Assembly (NCBI RefSeq): GCF_024346715.1 | Contig: NZ_AP024853.1 | Coordinates: 186,001 to 250,000, forward strand | Direction of reading: 5' to 3' | Source of the DNA: Photobacterium swingsii | GTDB lineage: Bacteria; Pseudomonadota; Gammaproteobacteria; Enterobacterales; Vibrionaceae | Length of the DNA stretch: 64,000 nucleotides | Shown here: piece after piece, positions 42,244-52,596 of the stretch | Layout: each line of letters begins with the position of its first letter | Position numbering within the stretch: position 1 is the first letter of the stretch | Translations under genes and position numbers: made by a program | Notes under the pieces: model-generated | What the model was told of the DNA's origin: nothing | The model's database searches: none | Seen by the model: only the letters and a program-made list of their open reading frames with translations

Positions 42244-44267
42244 TAGAACTCGACTTATTAATGCTTTCGATTTTGCTTTATCTCGCAGGCGCAGGGCTTT
42301 CGTTAATTTTTCATAACGATGAACGACGTGCCGCACATGTTTCTGGCGTGTTGTGTGCGTTAGGCGGTATTGCAGGTATTGCAGCGGCGATACCTGTGCT
42401 ATTGAGTGGGGACGCCATCACGCAGCAACTTTATAGCCCTTTTACCTTTGCTGATTGCGTGATCCGATTCGATGCACTGTCTGCTTTTATGGTGTTAGTG
42501 ATATCGCTATTAGTGGTGGCGTGTGCTGTCTATTCACTGTCTTACATGCGGGAATACGAAGGAAAAGGTGTCTGGGCAATGGGCTTCTTTATGAATGTCT
42601 TTATTGCGTCCATGGTGGCCTTGGTTGTTTCTGACAATGCGTTTTACTTCATTGTCTTTTTCGAAATGATGTCGCTGGCTTCTTACTTCTTGGTGATTTC
42701 TGAGCAAGATGAAAAGGCGGTGAAAGCCGGGCTGCAATATTTCTTGATAGCGCATGCTGGCTCTGTGTTGATCATGATCGCCTTCTTCATTTTGTATCGT
42801 CAGTCAGGCAGTTTGAACTTCGCAGACTTCAAAACCGCTGACCTATCACAATGGCAAGCATCGGCGGTGTTCTTGCTGGCCTTCTTTGGCTTTGGTGCCA
42901 AAGCAGGGATGATCACCTTACACGGTTGGTTACCACAAGCTCACCCCGCAGCACCTTCTCATGCATCGGCATTAATGTCGGGCGTGATGGTCAAAATCGG
43001 TGTGTTCGGTATCGTCAAAGTCGGTATCGATTTTCTTGGTGCTGATACGGCATGGTGGGGCTATGTGGTATTGGCCTTTGGCGGCGTATCGTCGGTGTTA
43101 GGCGTTATGTATGCCTTGGCAGAGCACGATATCAAACGCTTGCTGGCTTACCACACGGTGGAAAATGTCGGCATCATTTTGATGGGTGTTGGTATTGGCA
43201 TGATAGGCATCGCTAACGACCAGCCTGTATTGGCAACCCTAGGTTTACTTGGTGGCTTATACCACTTACTGAACCATGCCGTGTTTAAAGGGCTGTTGTT
43301 CCTAGGCGCGGGCTCAATGATTTACCGTGTTCACACCAAAGACATGGAAAAAATGGGTGGCCTTGCCAAGTTAATGCCGTATACCGCGTTAGCGTTTCTG
43401 ATCGGTACTATGGCGATTTCAGCCTTACCGCCGCTTAACGGTTTTGTCAGTGAATGGTTCATTTACCAATCGCTACTGACTATGAGTAAAGAAGGCACCT
43501 TCGCGATGTCGATTGCGGGGCCAATTGCCGTAGTCATGCTTGCTATTACTGGGGCGCTTGCCTGCATGTGTTTCGTGAAAGTGTATGGCATTTGTTTTAG
43601 TGGTGCCGCACGAAGCGAGCAAGCCACTAAAGCGACTGAAGTCCCTAAACCTATGGTGTTCGGCACCATGTCGTTAGCCGTGCTTTGTATTGTATTGGGT
43701 GTCGGTTCGCCTTGGATCGCACCAACGATATCAAGTGTTGCAAGTAGTTTGGTCAATAGCGATGCCATTACGGTGACGCAAGGTGCTGCACTTATTCCAG
43801 ATAACGGCGCGCAAGCGATTCTATCGACACCTGTGATTGCCTTGACGCTACTTGGGTTGTTACTGGTTCCTACGCTTATTCTTGCTATTTTCAAAGGGCC
43901 GAAACTTACACGTCGACATAACAATGATCCTTGGGCGTGTGGTTATGGTTATGAAGATCGCATGACAGTGTCAGCAGGCGGTTTTACTCAGCCACTGCGT
44001 GCCATGTTTGTTCCGCTATACGCCATTCGAAACTGGTTAAATCCAGCGCCGCTGTTCGCTTTGACCCTTGATAAGACCAAAGCAGGAGCGGCATACATCG
44101 AACCTTTCTTTGATAACAGAGTGATATTGCCTGTTGCACGTTTTGTTCTGCGTGTCGGTAAGCGTCTGCAATGGCTGCAATACGGTGATTTTAGAACCTA
44201 TTGCTTATACATGGTTATTGCATTGCTGGTGCTGTTATTCATCCCCGTAGATTTAGGAGTTAACTGA
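42240..44267 (+). CDS. hyfB: HyfB, membrane subunit of hydrogenase 4 (NuoL-like)
   Basis: A 675-residue polytopic membrane protein of the Mrp/Nuo antiporter family with about 15 hydrophobic segments. The core LHGWLPQAHPAAPSHASALMSGVMVKIGVFGI and the conserved Lys/His region near LLAYHTVENVGIILMGVG mark the proton-channel module. It is expected to couple electron transfer to ion movement. Size matches E. coli HyfB (672). It overlaps hyfC by one base. Confidence 0.93.
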   Translation: MIELDLLMLSILLYLAGAGLSLIFHNDERRAAHVSGVLCALGGIAGIAAAIPVLLSGDAITQQLYSPFTFADCVIRFDALSAFMVLVISLLVVACAVYSLSYMREYEGKGVWAMGFFMNVFIASMVALVVSDNAFYFIVFFEMMSLASYFLVISEQDEKAVKAGLQYFLIAHAGSVLIMIAFFILYRQSGSLNFADFKTADLSQWQASAVFLLAFFGFGAKAGMITLHGWLPQAHPAAPSHASALMSGVMVKIGVFGIVKVGIDFLGADTAWWGYVVLAFGGVSSVLGVMYALAEHDIKRLLAYHTVENVGIILMGVGIGMIGIANDQPVLATLGLLGGLYHLLNHAVFKGLLFLGAGSMIYRVHTKDMEKMGGLAKLMPYTALAFLIGTMAISALPPLNGFVSEWFIYQSLLTMSKEGTFAMSIAGPIAVVMLAITGALACMCFVKVYGICFSGAARSEQATKATEVPKPMVFGTMSLAVLCIVLGVGSPWIAPTISSVASSLVNSDAITVTQGAALIPDNGAQAILSTPVIALTLLGLLLVPTLILAIFKGPKLTRRHNNDPWACGYGYEDRMTVSAGGFTQPLRAMFVPLYAIRNWLNPAPLFALTLDKTKAGAAYIEPFFDNRVILPVARFVLRVGKRLQWLQYGDFRTYCLYMVIALLVLLFIPVDLGVN

Positions 44268-45220
44268 TGCAAGGGCTTGAGATGCCAAGTCCTGAGCTGA
44301 TTGCGTTAGCTATCGTTCAGGCATTAATCATGCTGGGGCTCGCCCCCCTTGTGACCGGCTTTTCGCGTGTTCTTCGCGCCAAAATGCACTCACGTCAGGG
44401 GCCGGGTGTACTGCAAGACTACCGAGATATCTTTAAGTTGCTTCGTCGCCAAGAAGTGGCACCCACACCGTCAGGGGTGATTTTCAAAATCATGCCATCG
44501 GTGCTGATTATCACCATGTTGTTGATTGGGATGGCGCTGCCAACGGTAACCAATTACTCGCCATTTCCAATTGCAGGCGATGTGATCACCGACATCTATT
44601 TGTTTGCCATCTTCCGCTTCTTCTTTGCGTTAGCGGGGTTGGATTCAGGCAGCATGTTCTCGGGGATCGGTTCTAGCCGTGAACTGACACTGGGTGTGCT
44701 GGTAGAGCCGATTTTGATGCTGTCCATTTTTACGATGGCATTGGTAGTGGGCACGTCTGACCTTGGTTACATCAGTAATCATATGGCAACCGAGACATGG
44801 GCGGCTCCTGGCGCAACAGTATTAGCGGGGATTGCTTGTGCATTCGTGATTTTTATCGAAATGGGTAAGTTGCCGTTTGACTGTGCAGAAGCCGAGCAAG
44901 AGCTGCAAGAAGGGCCAATCACTGAGTATGCGGGTTCTGGTTTAGCCATGGTTAAACTTGGCCTTGGTTTAAAACAACTGGTGGTTGCTCAGCTGTTCCT
45001 CGCAATTTTCATTCCGTTTGGTAAAGCCACGTCACTGACATTTCCTGCATTAGCCTCGGCAACGGGGATCTTAATGCTGAAATTGTTCGTCGTATTTTTA
45101 GTGGCAGGCGTGATTGAAAACAGCGTGGCACGAACTCGATTCTTGAAAACGCATCACCTGACTTGGGTGGGATTTGGTATCGCGGTATTAGCGTTCATCT
45201 TTTTCCTCACAGGCTTATAG
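44267..45220 (+). CDS. hyfC: HyfC, membrane anchor subunit (NuoH-like)
   Basis: A 317-residue membrane protein. GPGVLQDYRDIFKLLRR near 44 and IEMGKLPFDCAEAEQELQEG near 205 are the NuoH/HycD signatures that connect the peripheral arm to the membrane arm. It matches E. coli HyfC (315). Confidence 0.93.
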   Translation: MQGLEMPSPELIALAIVQALIMLGLAPLVTGFSRVLRAKMHSRQGPGVLQDYRDIFKLLRRQEVAPTPSGVIFKIMPSVLIITMLLIGMALPTVTNYSPFPIAGDVITDIYLFAIFRFFFALAGLDSGSMFSGIGSSRELTLGVLVEPILMLSIFTMALVVGTSDLGYISNHMATETWAAPGATVLAGIACAFVIFIEMGKLPFDCAEAEQELQEGPITEYAGSGLAMVKLGLGLKQLVVAQLFLAIFIPFGKATSLTFPALASATGILMLKLFVVFLVAGVIENSVARTRFLKTHHLTWVGFGIAVLAFIFFLTGL

Positions 45221-45238
45221 GGAGCATAGAGAAAAGTT

Positions 45239-46678
45239 ATGGATATTATTGCTCTATTAACGATTTTCGTTCCCTTTTTAGGGGCGATCATCACTGTCTT
45301 AGTGCCTCGGCAGGCGGCGAAATGGGTGTGTCAGTTATTCGCTGCACTCGCATCGCTGGGTACGCTGATATTAGCTGCGGCCTTTTTTAACAGTGGCGAA
45401 ACCAGTGTTACCTATCAACTGGTGATGTTTTCCCAGACGGAAGTATTTGGTTTAACCATAGATAAAGTCAGTACCTTAATTGCAGTTGCTGTAGTGGTGC
45501 TCGGGTTGTTGGTTAGCATTTATTCGTTAGGCTACATGACCGAAGGCAACCGTGAACATCCCCATGAAGGTTTGCCACGTTACTACGCTTTTTTGCTGAT
45601 ATTTATCGGTGCAATGGCGGGTTTAGTGCTGTCGTCAACCATTCTGGGTCAGTTGCTGTTCTTTGAAATCACAGGCGCTTGTTCTTGGTCTTTGATTGGT
45701 TACTACCAAAAACCGACCTCGCTCAAAGCGGCACTTAAAGCCTTACTGGTGACTCACGTTGCTTCGATTGGCTTGTTTGTCGCGGCTGCGTTTGTGTTCA
45801 AAGAAACAGGAACGTTCTCGTTATCCGCTCTGGCTTCGCTATCAGTAGAAACCAAAACTATCGTCTTCTTGGGCATCATGATGGCGGCATGGGGTAAATC
45901 AGCTCAGCTACCGCTTCATGTTTGGCTACCCGATGCGATGAATGCACCAACGCCTGTTAGTGCTTATCTGCATGCTGCTTCCATGGTGAAAGTGGGGGTT
46001 TATATCTTTGCTCGCGCGATTATGTCGGGAGGAGATATTCCTGAAGTGATCGGTGTGATAGGTGTGACAGGTGCAATGATCACCTTGATCTACGGTTTCA
46101 TCATGTACTTACCACAAACCGATATGAAGCGTCTGTTGGCGTACTCCACGATTACGCAGTTGGCTTATATCTTCCTTGCGTTGTCGCTATCTGTCTTTGG
46201 TTCCGACCTCGCTTTCGAGGGTGGGGTGACGTACATCTTTAACCATGCTTTTGCGAAGAGCTTGTTCTTCTTGGTAGCAGGGGCGCTGAGTTACACCTGT
46301 GGTACGCGTATGTTGCCAGCACTGCGTGGCATTGTGAAGAAATCGCCACTATTAGCCGTGGGTTTCTGCGTTGCTGCCTTGGCCATCACGGGCGTACCGC
46401 CATTCAATGGTTTCTTCAGTAAATTCCCACTCTTTGCTGCGGGTTTCAACCTATCTAGCGAGCATAGCTGGTTAATGCCTGTGATGATTCTGGCCTTGGT
46501 TGAATCTGTCGCGAGCTTTGGTTGGATCTTGTACTGGTTTGGTAAAACTGTTGTTGGTGAGCCCTCTGAGGCTGTAGCCACTGCAAAACCTCTTCCTCGC
46601 TCCATGAGTGCCGTACTGATCATTCTGATCATTATGTCTTTCTGTTCGAGCTTTATTGCATCTAATTGGCTGAGTTAA
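45239..46678 (+). CDS. hyfD: HyfD, antiporter-like membrane subunit
   Basis: A 479-residue polytopic protein of the NuoL/M/N family (PLHVWLPDAMNAPTPVSAYLHAASMVKVGVYI, LLAYSTITQLAYIFLALSL). It is present in Hyf (hydrogenase 4) but absent from the smaller Hyc (hydrogenase 3) complex, so it helps classify this locus as FHL-2 type and suggests extra ion-pumping capacity. Confidence 0.92.
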   Translation: MDIIALLTIFVPFLGAIITVLVPRQAAKWVCQLFAALASLGTLILAAAFFNSGETSVTYQLVMFSQTEVFGLTIDKVSTLIAVAVVVLGLLVSIYSLGYMTEGNREHPHEGLPRYYAFLLIFIGAMAGLVLSSTILGQLLFFEITGACSWSLIGYYQKPTSLKAALKALLVTHVASIGLFVAAAFVFKETGTFSLSALASLSVETKTIVFLGIMMAAWGKSAQLPLHVWLPDAMNAPTPVSAYLHAASMVKVGVYIFARAIMSGGDIPEVIGVIGVTGAMITLIYGFIMYLPQTDMKRLLAYSTITQLAYIFLALSLSVFGSDLAFEGGVTYIFNHAFAKSLFFLVAGALSYTCGTRMLPALRGIVKKSPLLAVGFCVAALAITGVPPFNGFFSKFPLFAAGFNLSSEHSWLMPVMILALVESVASFGWILYWFGKTVVGEPSEAVATAKPLPRSMSAVLIILIIMSFCSSFIASNWLS

Positions 46679-46687
46679 GGAATGACG

Positions 46688-47338
46688 ATGAATGGAGAAA
46701 TTGTAATTAATAATCTAGCCGGGCTGTTGATCATTACCTCCTTGATGGTAATTGGCGTCAACAAGCCGCGGGTAGTGGCAATGCTGTATTCGCTACAGTC
46801 ATTTGTTTTGGTGCTGACCTTTATTGCTATCGCCAATACCGTGGATGCGCCGCAGCTTTATCATTGGTCGATCACTGCCTTTATTACCAAGGTGATCGCA
46901 CTGCCAGCGCTGCTGTATTACGCCTTTAGCAAGATGTATGACGCTGAAGCCAATAAGCCCGTTATCCACTTTGCGTGGCTGGTGATTATTGGAGGGGTGA
47001 TCACTTTGCTGAGCTTCTTGGCGGTGGAATCTGTGCAGCTTCCTTTGGTTGCCCACCTGAAACCGGCATTAGCGGTATCGTTAGGGCACTTCTTCTTAGG
47101 CTTGCTGTGTATTGTCAGTCAGCGAAACATTCTTAAGCAGTTGTTTGGTTACTGCTTGATGGAAAATGGTTCGTCACTGACTTTGGCATTGCTTGCTAAT
47201 AAGGCCCCTGGGTTGGTGGAGATTGGCGTCACTATTGATGCGGTGTTTGCTGTGATCTTCATGATTATTTTGGTTAGGCAGATTTACACCAAGTTACATA
47301 CCTTGGATGCCCAGCAACTTACTACGTTAAAGGGGTAA
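46688..47338 (+). CDS. hyfE: HyfE, small membrane subunit (NuoK-like)
   Basis: A 216-residue membrane protein, the same length as E. coli HyfE. The stretch LGHFFLGLLCIVSQRNILKQLFGYCLMENG is strongly conserved. ATG 46688 has AAGGA (46677-46681) at proper spacing, whereas the ATG at 46682 is too close. It is a further Hyf-specific subunit not found in Hyc. Confidence 0.9.
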   Translation: MNGEIVINNLAGLLIITSLMVIGVNKPRVVAMLYSLQSFVLVLTFIAIANTVDAPQLYHWSITAFITKVIALPALLYYAFSKMYDAEANKPVIHFAWLVIIGGVITLLSFLAVESVQLPLVAHLKPALAVSLGHFFLGLLCIVSQRNILKQLFGYCLMENGSSLTLALLANKAPGLVEIGVTIDAVFAVIFMIILVRQIYTKLHTLDAQQLTTLKG

Positions 47339-47343
47339 TATTC

Positions 47344-48936
47344 ATGTCTTCAACACTTTTACTCCCGTTGCTTCTGGCTGTGCCGTTTGTGGCTGGGATT
47401 GTCTCTTTTCTCTCTTACTGGGGAGGCAAGGGGCTAAGACAACTCGCCATTGGGGCACATGTTATTAGCATGTTGGCTGTGCTGGCGATTTCGTGGACCC
47501 TCGCAGCAGATGTGTTTACCGATGGTCCTATTTTTGCGGCTCATCAATGGCTGTACTTAGACAGTTTATCGGCGTTGTTCACTGCTTTACTGGCTTTAGT
47601 GGGGCTATTAACGGGCTTTTACTCGATTGGCTATATCGGCCATGAGTTTAAAGAAGGGGAATTATCAGCGAAGAAAGTCGCGCTTTATTACGGCTTATTC
47701 AACTTCTTCCTTGCCACTATGCTGGTGGCTGTCACCGCGAATAACGTGATCATGATGTGGGTGGCGATTGAAGCAACCACCATCAGTTCGGTGTTCTTAG
47801 TCGGTTTATACGGGCAACGTTCATCGCTGGAAGCGGCGTGGAAATACATCATCATCTGTAGTGTCGGGGTAGCATTCGGGCTGTTTGGCTCAATCATGGC
47901 GTATTCCAATGCTGCCGCTGTGTTTAGTGACCCATCGACGGCGATTTTTTGGACTGAAATTCACCAACACGCCAACTTGCTGGATCCGACCTTGGTCCAT
48001 ATCTCATTCATCTTCATTTTGATTGGGTTTGGGACTAAAACGGGTCTATTTCCTATGCATGCATGGTTACCCGATGCACACTCCGAAGCCCCAAGCCCTG
48101 TGAGTGCCTTGCTGTCAGCGGGTCTGCTTAACTGTGCGTTATTGGTTATCTTGCGTTACTACATAGTGACGGTGAAAGCGATTGGTCCGCAATTCCCACA
48201 AATGTTGTTGATGGTGTTTGGCTTTATGTCGGTGGCTGTCGCAGCCTTCTTCATCATTACCCAGCGCGATATTAAGCGCTTATTGGCTTATTCGAGTGTA
48301 GAGAACATGGGGTTGATCACCTTGGCAATAGCGCTTGGTCCTTTAGGGATTTTAGCGGGGCTATTACATGTGATTAACCACAGCTTAGGCAAAACCCTGA
48401 TGTTCTGTGGCTCGGGTAATATCTTGTTGAAATACGGCACCCGTGACATGGACACAGTGAAAGGGGTGCTTCGTGTTGCCCCTATTACTGGGGTGTTATT
48501 GGGTATGGGCGCATTGGCGCTGGGTGGTGTACCACCGTTTAACTTATTCATCAGTGAATTCATGGTGGTCACCGCAGGTATCGGTAGCAACTACACGATC
48601 ATGACTGTGGTGCTCTTGTTCTTGCTTACCGTGGTGTTAGCTGGACTTGCGCGCATGGTGGCAGGTTGTGTACTAGGACCAAAACCTGAACAGGTTGAAA
48701 AAGGCGAGCTGGGCGTGATGACCTTGGCGCCAATGATAGTGCTGATTGTGATGATGCTGGTAATGGGAACCCATATACCTAAGCCTATTCTGCACGGTTT
48801 AGATCGTGCGGCCTTGGTGGTACTTGATAGCAAAGATGAAACCATGATCGATGCACTAAACCTACCTTGGCAAATGCAGCAATCTGTTTCTGCCGATACA
48901 ACCCCATCTTCTGTTGCCCTACATAAAGAGAGATAA
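47344..48936 (+). CDS. hyfF: HyfF, antiporter-like membrane subunit
   Basis: A 530-residue NuoN/L-like membrane protein (FPMHAWLPDAHSEAPSPVSALLSAG, LLAYSSVENMGLITLAIALG). It is the third antiporter-type subunit in the complex beside HyfB and HyfD. E. coli HyfF has 526 residues. Its 3' end runs close to the GTG start of hyfG. Confidence 0.92.
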   Translation: MSSTLLLPLLLAVPFVAGIVSFLSYWGGKGLRQLAIGAHVISMLAVLAISWTLAADVFTDGPIFAAHQWLYLDSLSALFTALLALVGLLTGFYSIGYIGHEFKEGELSAKKVALYYGLFNFFLATMLVAVTANNVIMMWVAIEATTISSVFLVGLYGQRSSLEAAWKYIIICSVGVAFGLFGSIMAYSNAAAVFSDPSTAIFWTEIHQHANLLDPTLVHISFIFILIGFGTKTGLFPMHAWLPDAHSEAPSPVSALLSAGLLNCALLVILRYYIVTVKAIGPQFPQMLLMVFGFMSVAVAAFFIITQRDIKRLLAYSSVENMGLITLAIALGPLGILAGLLHVINHSLGKTLMFCGSGNILLKYGTRDMDTVKGVLRVAPITGVLLGMGALALGGVPPFNLFISEFMVVTAGIGSNYTIMTVVLLFLLTVVLAGLARMVAGCVLGPKPEQVEKGELGVMTLAPMIVLIVMMLVMGTHIPKPILHGLDRAALVVLDSKDETMIDALNLPWQMQQSVSADTTPSSVALHKER

Positions 48937-48940
48937 GCGA

Positions 48941-50683
48941 GTGGATACTTTAGAACTCAATACTAAACAAAATAATAATAAGCAGGGCTACGGCTATATT
49001 GCAGGGGTCCGTCAGTTCTTTCCTAGCGCCATTATTGACGAAGAATGGCAAACCCATAATCAAGTCACTATTACGGTAAAAGCGACTGCCTTGATTGATG
49101 TGATGAAATGGTTGTACTACGACCAAGGTGGTTGGCTGACGGTTTCATTCGGTAATGATGAACGTTCGCTTAACGGCCACTTTGCCGTTTACCACGCATT
49201 GTCGATGGAAGGCGAAGTTAAAAGCTGGGTAACAGTAAAGGTATTAGTTGATGCGGTGAGCCAAGAATTCCCATCAATTACTCCTGTTATCCCTGCGGCG
49301 GTGTGGGGTGAACGTGAAGTGCGTGACATGTATGGTTTGCGTCCAGTTGGTCTGCCTGATGAGCGCCGCTTAGTTTTACCCGATGATTGGCCTGACGACC
49401 TTCACCCTTTAAGAAAAGATGCGATGGATTATCGTCAACGTCCGATGCCGACCACAGAAACAGAAACCTATAAGTTCGATAATCAACTAGGTGATGATAA
49501 AAACCGCATCGTGCCTGTTGGCCCGTTACACATTACGTCTGATGAACCTGGGCATTTTCGGTTGTTTGTTGACGGCGAAGACATTGTCGATGCGGATTAC
49601 CGCATGTTCTATGTTCACCGTGGCATGGAAAAGCTGGCCGAAACCCGTATGGGCTATAACGAAGTCGCATTCCTGACTGACCGCGTCTGCGGTATTTGTG
49701 GTTTTACGCATAGCGTGGGTTACAGCAATTCTGTTGAAAACGCCATGGATATCCCTGTACCCGCGCGGGCCAAGATGATCCGTACCGTATTGCTGGAAGT
49801 GGAACGCCTTCATAGCCACATGTTGAACATTGGGCTATCCAGCCACTTTGTTGGATTTGATACTGGCTTTATGCAGTTCTTCCGAGTGCGTGAAAAAACC
49901 ATGGAAATGGCCGAGCTATTAACGGGGGCACGTAAAACCTACGGCTTGAATCTGATTGGCGGTGTTCGCCGCGATATTTTGCAAGCACACCGTACAAAAG
50001 GTATCGAACTGGTTCGTCAGGTACGCCAAGAGTTTAAAGGTTTGGTCGACATGCTGCTTAGCACGCCAAACATTGAACAGCGTATTGTTGGGGTTGGGAT
50101 ATTAGCCAAAGATATCGCTCGTGATTACAGCCCTGTTGGCCCATTGATCCGTGGTAGTGGCTTTAAACGTGATGCGCGTATCGTGCACCAACAATCACTA
50201 GAGGCCTATGGAGATGTGCCTATTGAGCTGCAAGCCTTTGATGGTGGTGATGTGCAATCCAGGGTGATGGTGCGGATCAAAGAGGTATTCGATTCACTCA
50301 ATATTATCGAATACGGCCTTGATACTTTACCGAGTGGGGCTCTGTTGACGGAAGGCTTCACTTACACCCCGAACAAGTTTGCTCTTGGTTTCACAGAAGC
50401 GCCACGTGGTGAAAACGTTCACTGGAGTATGACGGGGGATAATCAAAAACTGTTCCGCTGGCGTTGTCGTGCAGCAACGTATGCCAACTGGCCAACCTTA
50501 CGTTATATGTTACGCGGTAACACTGTCTCTGATGCGCCACTCATCATAGGTAGCTTGGATCCATGTTATTCGTGTACCGACCGTGTGACGCTGGTGGATA
50601 CCAAAAAACGCAAGTCGACCACAGTGTCTTACAAAGAAATCGAACGTTATGGCATTGAGCGGAAAAACTCGCCACTCAAGTAG
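48941..50683 (+). CDS. hyfG: HyfG, catalytic [NiFe] hydrogenase large subunit fused to NuoC-like domain
   Basis: A 580-residue protein. Residues 1 to about 180 are the NuoC-like domain (EREVRDMYGL); the rest is the NuoD-like large subunit. The four nickel-ligand cysteines are present in DRVCGICGFTHS near 246 and DPCYSCTDR near 543. A C-terminal tail after the second CxxC should be cleaved by the HycI protease encoded downstream. The start is taken as GTG 48941, giving a family-like N-terminus 5 bases after the hyfF stop; a longer upstream frame overlaps hyfF and has no support. Confidence 0.93.
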   Translation: MDTLELNTKQNNNKQGYGYIAGVRQFFPSAIIDEEWQTHNQVTITVKATALIDVMKWLYYDQGGWLTVSFGNDERSLNGHFAVYHALSMEGEVKSWVTVKVLVDAVSQEFPSITPVIPAAVWGEREVRDMYGLRPVGLPDERRLVLPDDWPDDLHPLRKDAMDYRQRPMPTTETETYKFDNQLGDDKNRIVPVGPLHITSDEPGHFRLFVDGEDIVDADYRMFYVHRGMEKLAETRMGYNEVAFLTDRVCGICGFTHSVGYSNSVENAMDIPVPARAKMIRTVLLEVERLHSHMLNIGLSSHFVGFDTGFMQFFRVREKTMEMAELLTGARKTYGLNLIGGVRRDILQAHRTKGIELVRQVRQEFKGLVDMLLSTPNIEQRIVGVGILAKDIARDYSPVGPLIRGSGFKRDARIVHQQSLEAYGDVPIELQAFDGGDVQSRVMVRIKEVFDSLNIIEYGLDTLPSGALLTEGFTYTPNKFALGFTEAPRGENVHWSMTGDNQKLFRWRCRAATYANWPTLRYMLRGNTVSDAPLIIGSLDPCYSCTDRVTLVDTKKRKSTTVSYKEIERYGIERKNSPLK

Positions 50684-50694
50684 GAGGCTAACAG

Positions 50695-51276
50695 ATGTTT
50701 AAATTAATAAAAACCATCATTAAAGCCGGCGAAAGTACCACTAAGTATCCTTTCGCACCGCTTGAAGTGAACGACGATTTTCGTGGGAAACCCGAATATA
50801 ACGCCGACCAATGTATTGCCTGCGCAGCCTGTACGCGAGCTTGTCCCGCGAATGCCTTGATCATGGAAACCGATGCCGAACAAGGTACGCGCCGTTGGCA
50901 GCTTTCTATTGCTCGCTGTATTTTTTGTGGTCGTTGTGAAGAAGTGTGCCCAACCCAAGCCATCAAGTTATCCAAAGAATTTGAGTTGGCTGTGAGTAAT
51001 AAAAAAGATCTATATCAAGAAGCTAACTTTTCTCTTACTCAATGTCGTGAGTGCGGTATCGGTTTTGCGCCGCGAAAAGCGGTTGAATATGCATTGGATC
51101 TACTAAAGCAGGGCGGTATGAGTCAAGAGCAGTTTGAAGTGCGTCGTCAGCAGCTTGAAACCTGTCCTGATTGTCGTCGTAAACAAAACATGCTGGACGG
51201 TGGCAACATTTTACTTGGTAAAAATGTTTTCCATGCCAAGCAACTAAATAAGGAAGTGTCAGATGAAAGGAATTAA
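50695..51276 (+). CDS. hyfH: HyfH, 2x[4Fe-4S] subunit (NuoI-like)
   Basis: A 193-residue ferredoxin-type subunit. [12 protein letters not shown] near 38 and [12 protein letters not shown] near 73 bind two clusters linking HyfA/HydN to HyfI. Additional CRECG and CPDCRR cysteines occur in the C-terminal half. It overlaps hyfI by 14 bases. Confidence 0.92.
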   Translation: MFKLIKTIIKAGESTTKYPFAPLEVNDDFRGKPEYNADQCIACAACTRACPANALIMETDAEQGTRRWQLSIARCIFCGRCEEVCPTQAIKLSKEFELAVSNKKDLYQEANFSLTQCRECGIGFAPRKAVEYALDLLKQGGMSQEQFEVRRQQLETCPDCRRKQNMLDGGNILLGKNVFHAKQLNKEVSDERN

Positions 51277-52144
51277 GAAAATTGTCGGCACTGCCCATAC
51301 GGCGGCTCAACCGCTTGAGCAAGATCCTCATGCTGCGAAATTAAAAAGTACCTTACTGAACGATATTAAACGTTCGGCTTATGTGTATCGGGTTGACTGC
51401 GGAGGCTGTAACGCCTGCGAAATTGAAATCTTTGCTGCAACTACGCCTGTATTTGATACCGAGCGCTTTGGTATCAAGGTGGTTGCTTCACCGCGTCATG
51501 CCGATATTTTATTGTTTACGGGGGCTGTGACGCGCCCGATGCGTATGCCTGCACTGCGGGCTTATGAAGCGGCACCCGACCCAAAAATCGTAGTGTCTTA
51601 CGGCGCTTGTGGTTGTGATGGTGGGATTTTCCACGACCTTTATGGTGTGTGGGGTGGAACGGACAAGATCATACCGGTTGATGTTTATATTCCGGGCTGT
51701 CCTCCTACGCCAGCAGCCACCATTTATGGGTTTGCGATGGCGCTCGGTTTACTTGATCAAAAACTGAAAGCCGAAGTGCATTTTGAAGACCCAACAGAGC
51801 GGGTCACCTTGAAACACACCGGCATTCCGCTTGAACTCAAAGTGCTGATTGAACGCGAAGCTCGTCGTTTAGCGGGCTATCGTCATGGTCAGCAGATTGC
51901 TGATGAGTTTATGGATTTATTAGTGACTTGTACCCCTGACGATGTTGATAGCAAAGTGAACCAGTTTATGGTCGAAAAAAACGATCCGCGTTTGCACGAA
52001 ATTATCGAAAACTTGTACCGCGTATCGCTTGCACACATGAGTGGGCAACCAACCAGTGAATCAGCAATCGATGAACAAGCAAGTGATGCCAGTACTAAAC
52101 AGAATGCGAAACAGTCTGAATCGGCTGAACTTGTAACGGATTAG
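51263..52144 (+). CDS. hyfI: HyfI, hydrogenase small subunit (NuoB-like) with C-terminal extension
   Basis: A 293-residue subunit holding the proximal [4Fe-4S] cluster. The Cys ligands lie in [12 protein letters not shown] near 50, GACGCDGG near 115 and PGCPPTP near 149. E. coli HyfI has about 252 residues; here a hydrophilic Ser/Gln/Glu-rich tail of some 40 residues ([17 protein letters not shown]) follows and looks unstructured. Confidence 0.92.
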   Translation: MKGIKKIVGTAHTAAQPLEQDPHAAKLKSTLLNDIKRSAYVYRVDCGGCNACEIEIFAATTPVFDTERFGIKVVASPRHADILLFTGAVTRPMRMPALRAYEAAPDPKIVVSYGACGCDGGIFHDLYGVWGGTDKIIPVDVYIPGCPPTPAATIYGFAMALGLLDQKLKAEVHFEDPTERVTLKHTGIPLELKVLIEREARRLAGYRHGQQIADEFMDLLVTCTPDDVDSKVNQFMVEKNDPRLHEIIENLYRVSLAHMSGQPTSESAIDEQASDASTKQNAKQSESAELVTD

Positions 52145-52152
52145 AGGCCAGT

Positions 52153-52596
52153 ATGTCAGAAGAAGTGAAAGAGGCCGAACAAGCGTTAAAAGCGGGCAAT
52201 GTCATGTTTTATGCGCTGAGCCGTAAGTTTGTTGATGAGCAATACGATGTACCCGAAGAAGCCAAGCAAGTGCTGTACTACAGCCTTGCGATAGGTCACC
52301 ACCTAGGTGTGGTTGATTGCCTAAAAACCGTCTTGCAATGCACCAGAGACGAATACAAAGCTTGGATAGAAAAGTTACCTCAAGACAGTGAAGCATACCG
52401 AAAGATGGCGGGATTTTTCACCTTTGGCGAAATTACGATTTATCCCGATCATCTTCACATGTTAGCGGGCGCTTTTTCAAGTATTCCGACTGAAGAGCAA
52501 GATGAAAAGCAACAAGCTCTAACGGCAGGGTTGATTGAGGTACTGACCGAGATTTACCACGAACCCACAATGTATTTAATGGTGAGAAGTCGCTAA
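52153..52596 (+). CDS. hyfJ: HycH/HyfJ-family formate hydrogenlyase maturation protein
   Basis: A 147-residue soluble protein homologous to HycH and HyfJ (NVMFYALSRKF, YYSLAIGHHLGVVDCLK, FFTFGEITIYPDHLHML). HycH proteins help assemble the large subunit of hydrogenase 3/4. It overlaps the protease gene by one base (TAATG). Confidence 0.88.
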   Translation: MSEEVKEAEQALKAGNVMFYALSRKFVDEQYDVPEEAKQVLYYSLAIGHHLGVVDCLKTVLQCTRDEYKAWIEKLPQDSEAYRKMAGFFTFGEITIYPDHLHMLAGAFSSIPTEEQDEKQQALTAGLIEVLTEIYHEPTMYLMVRSR

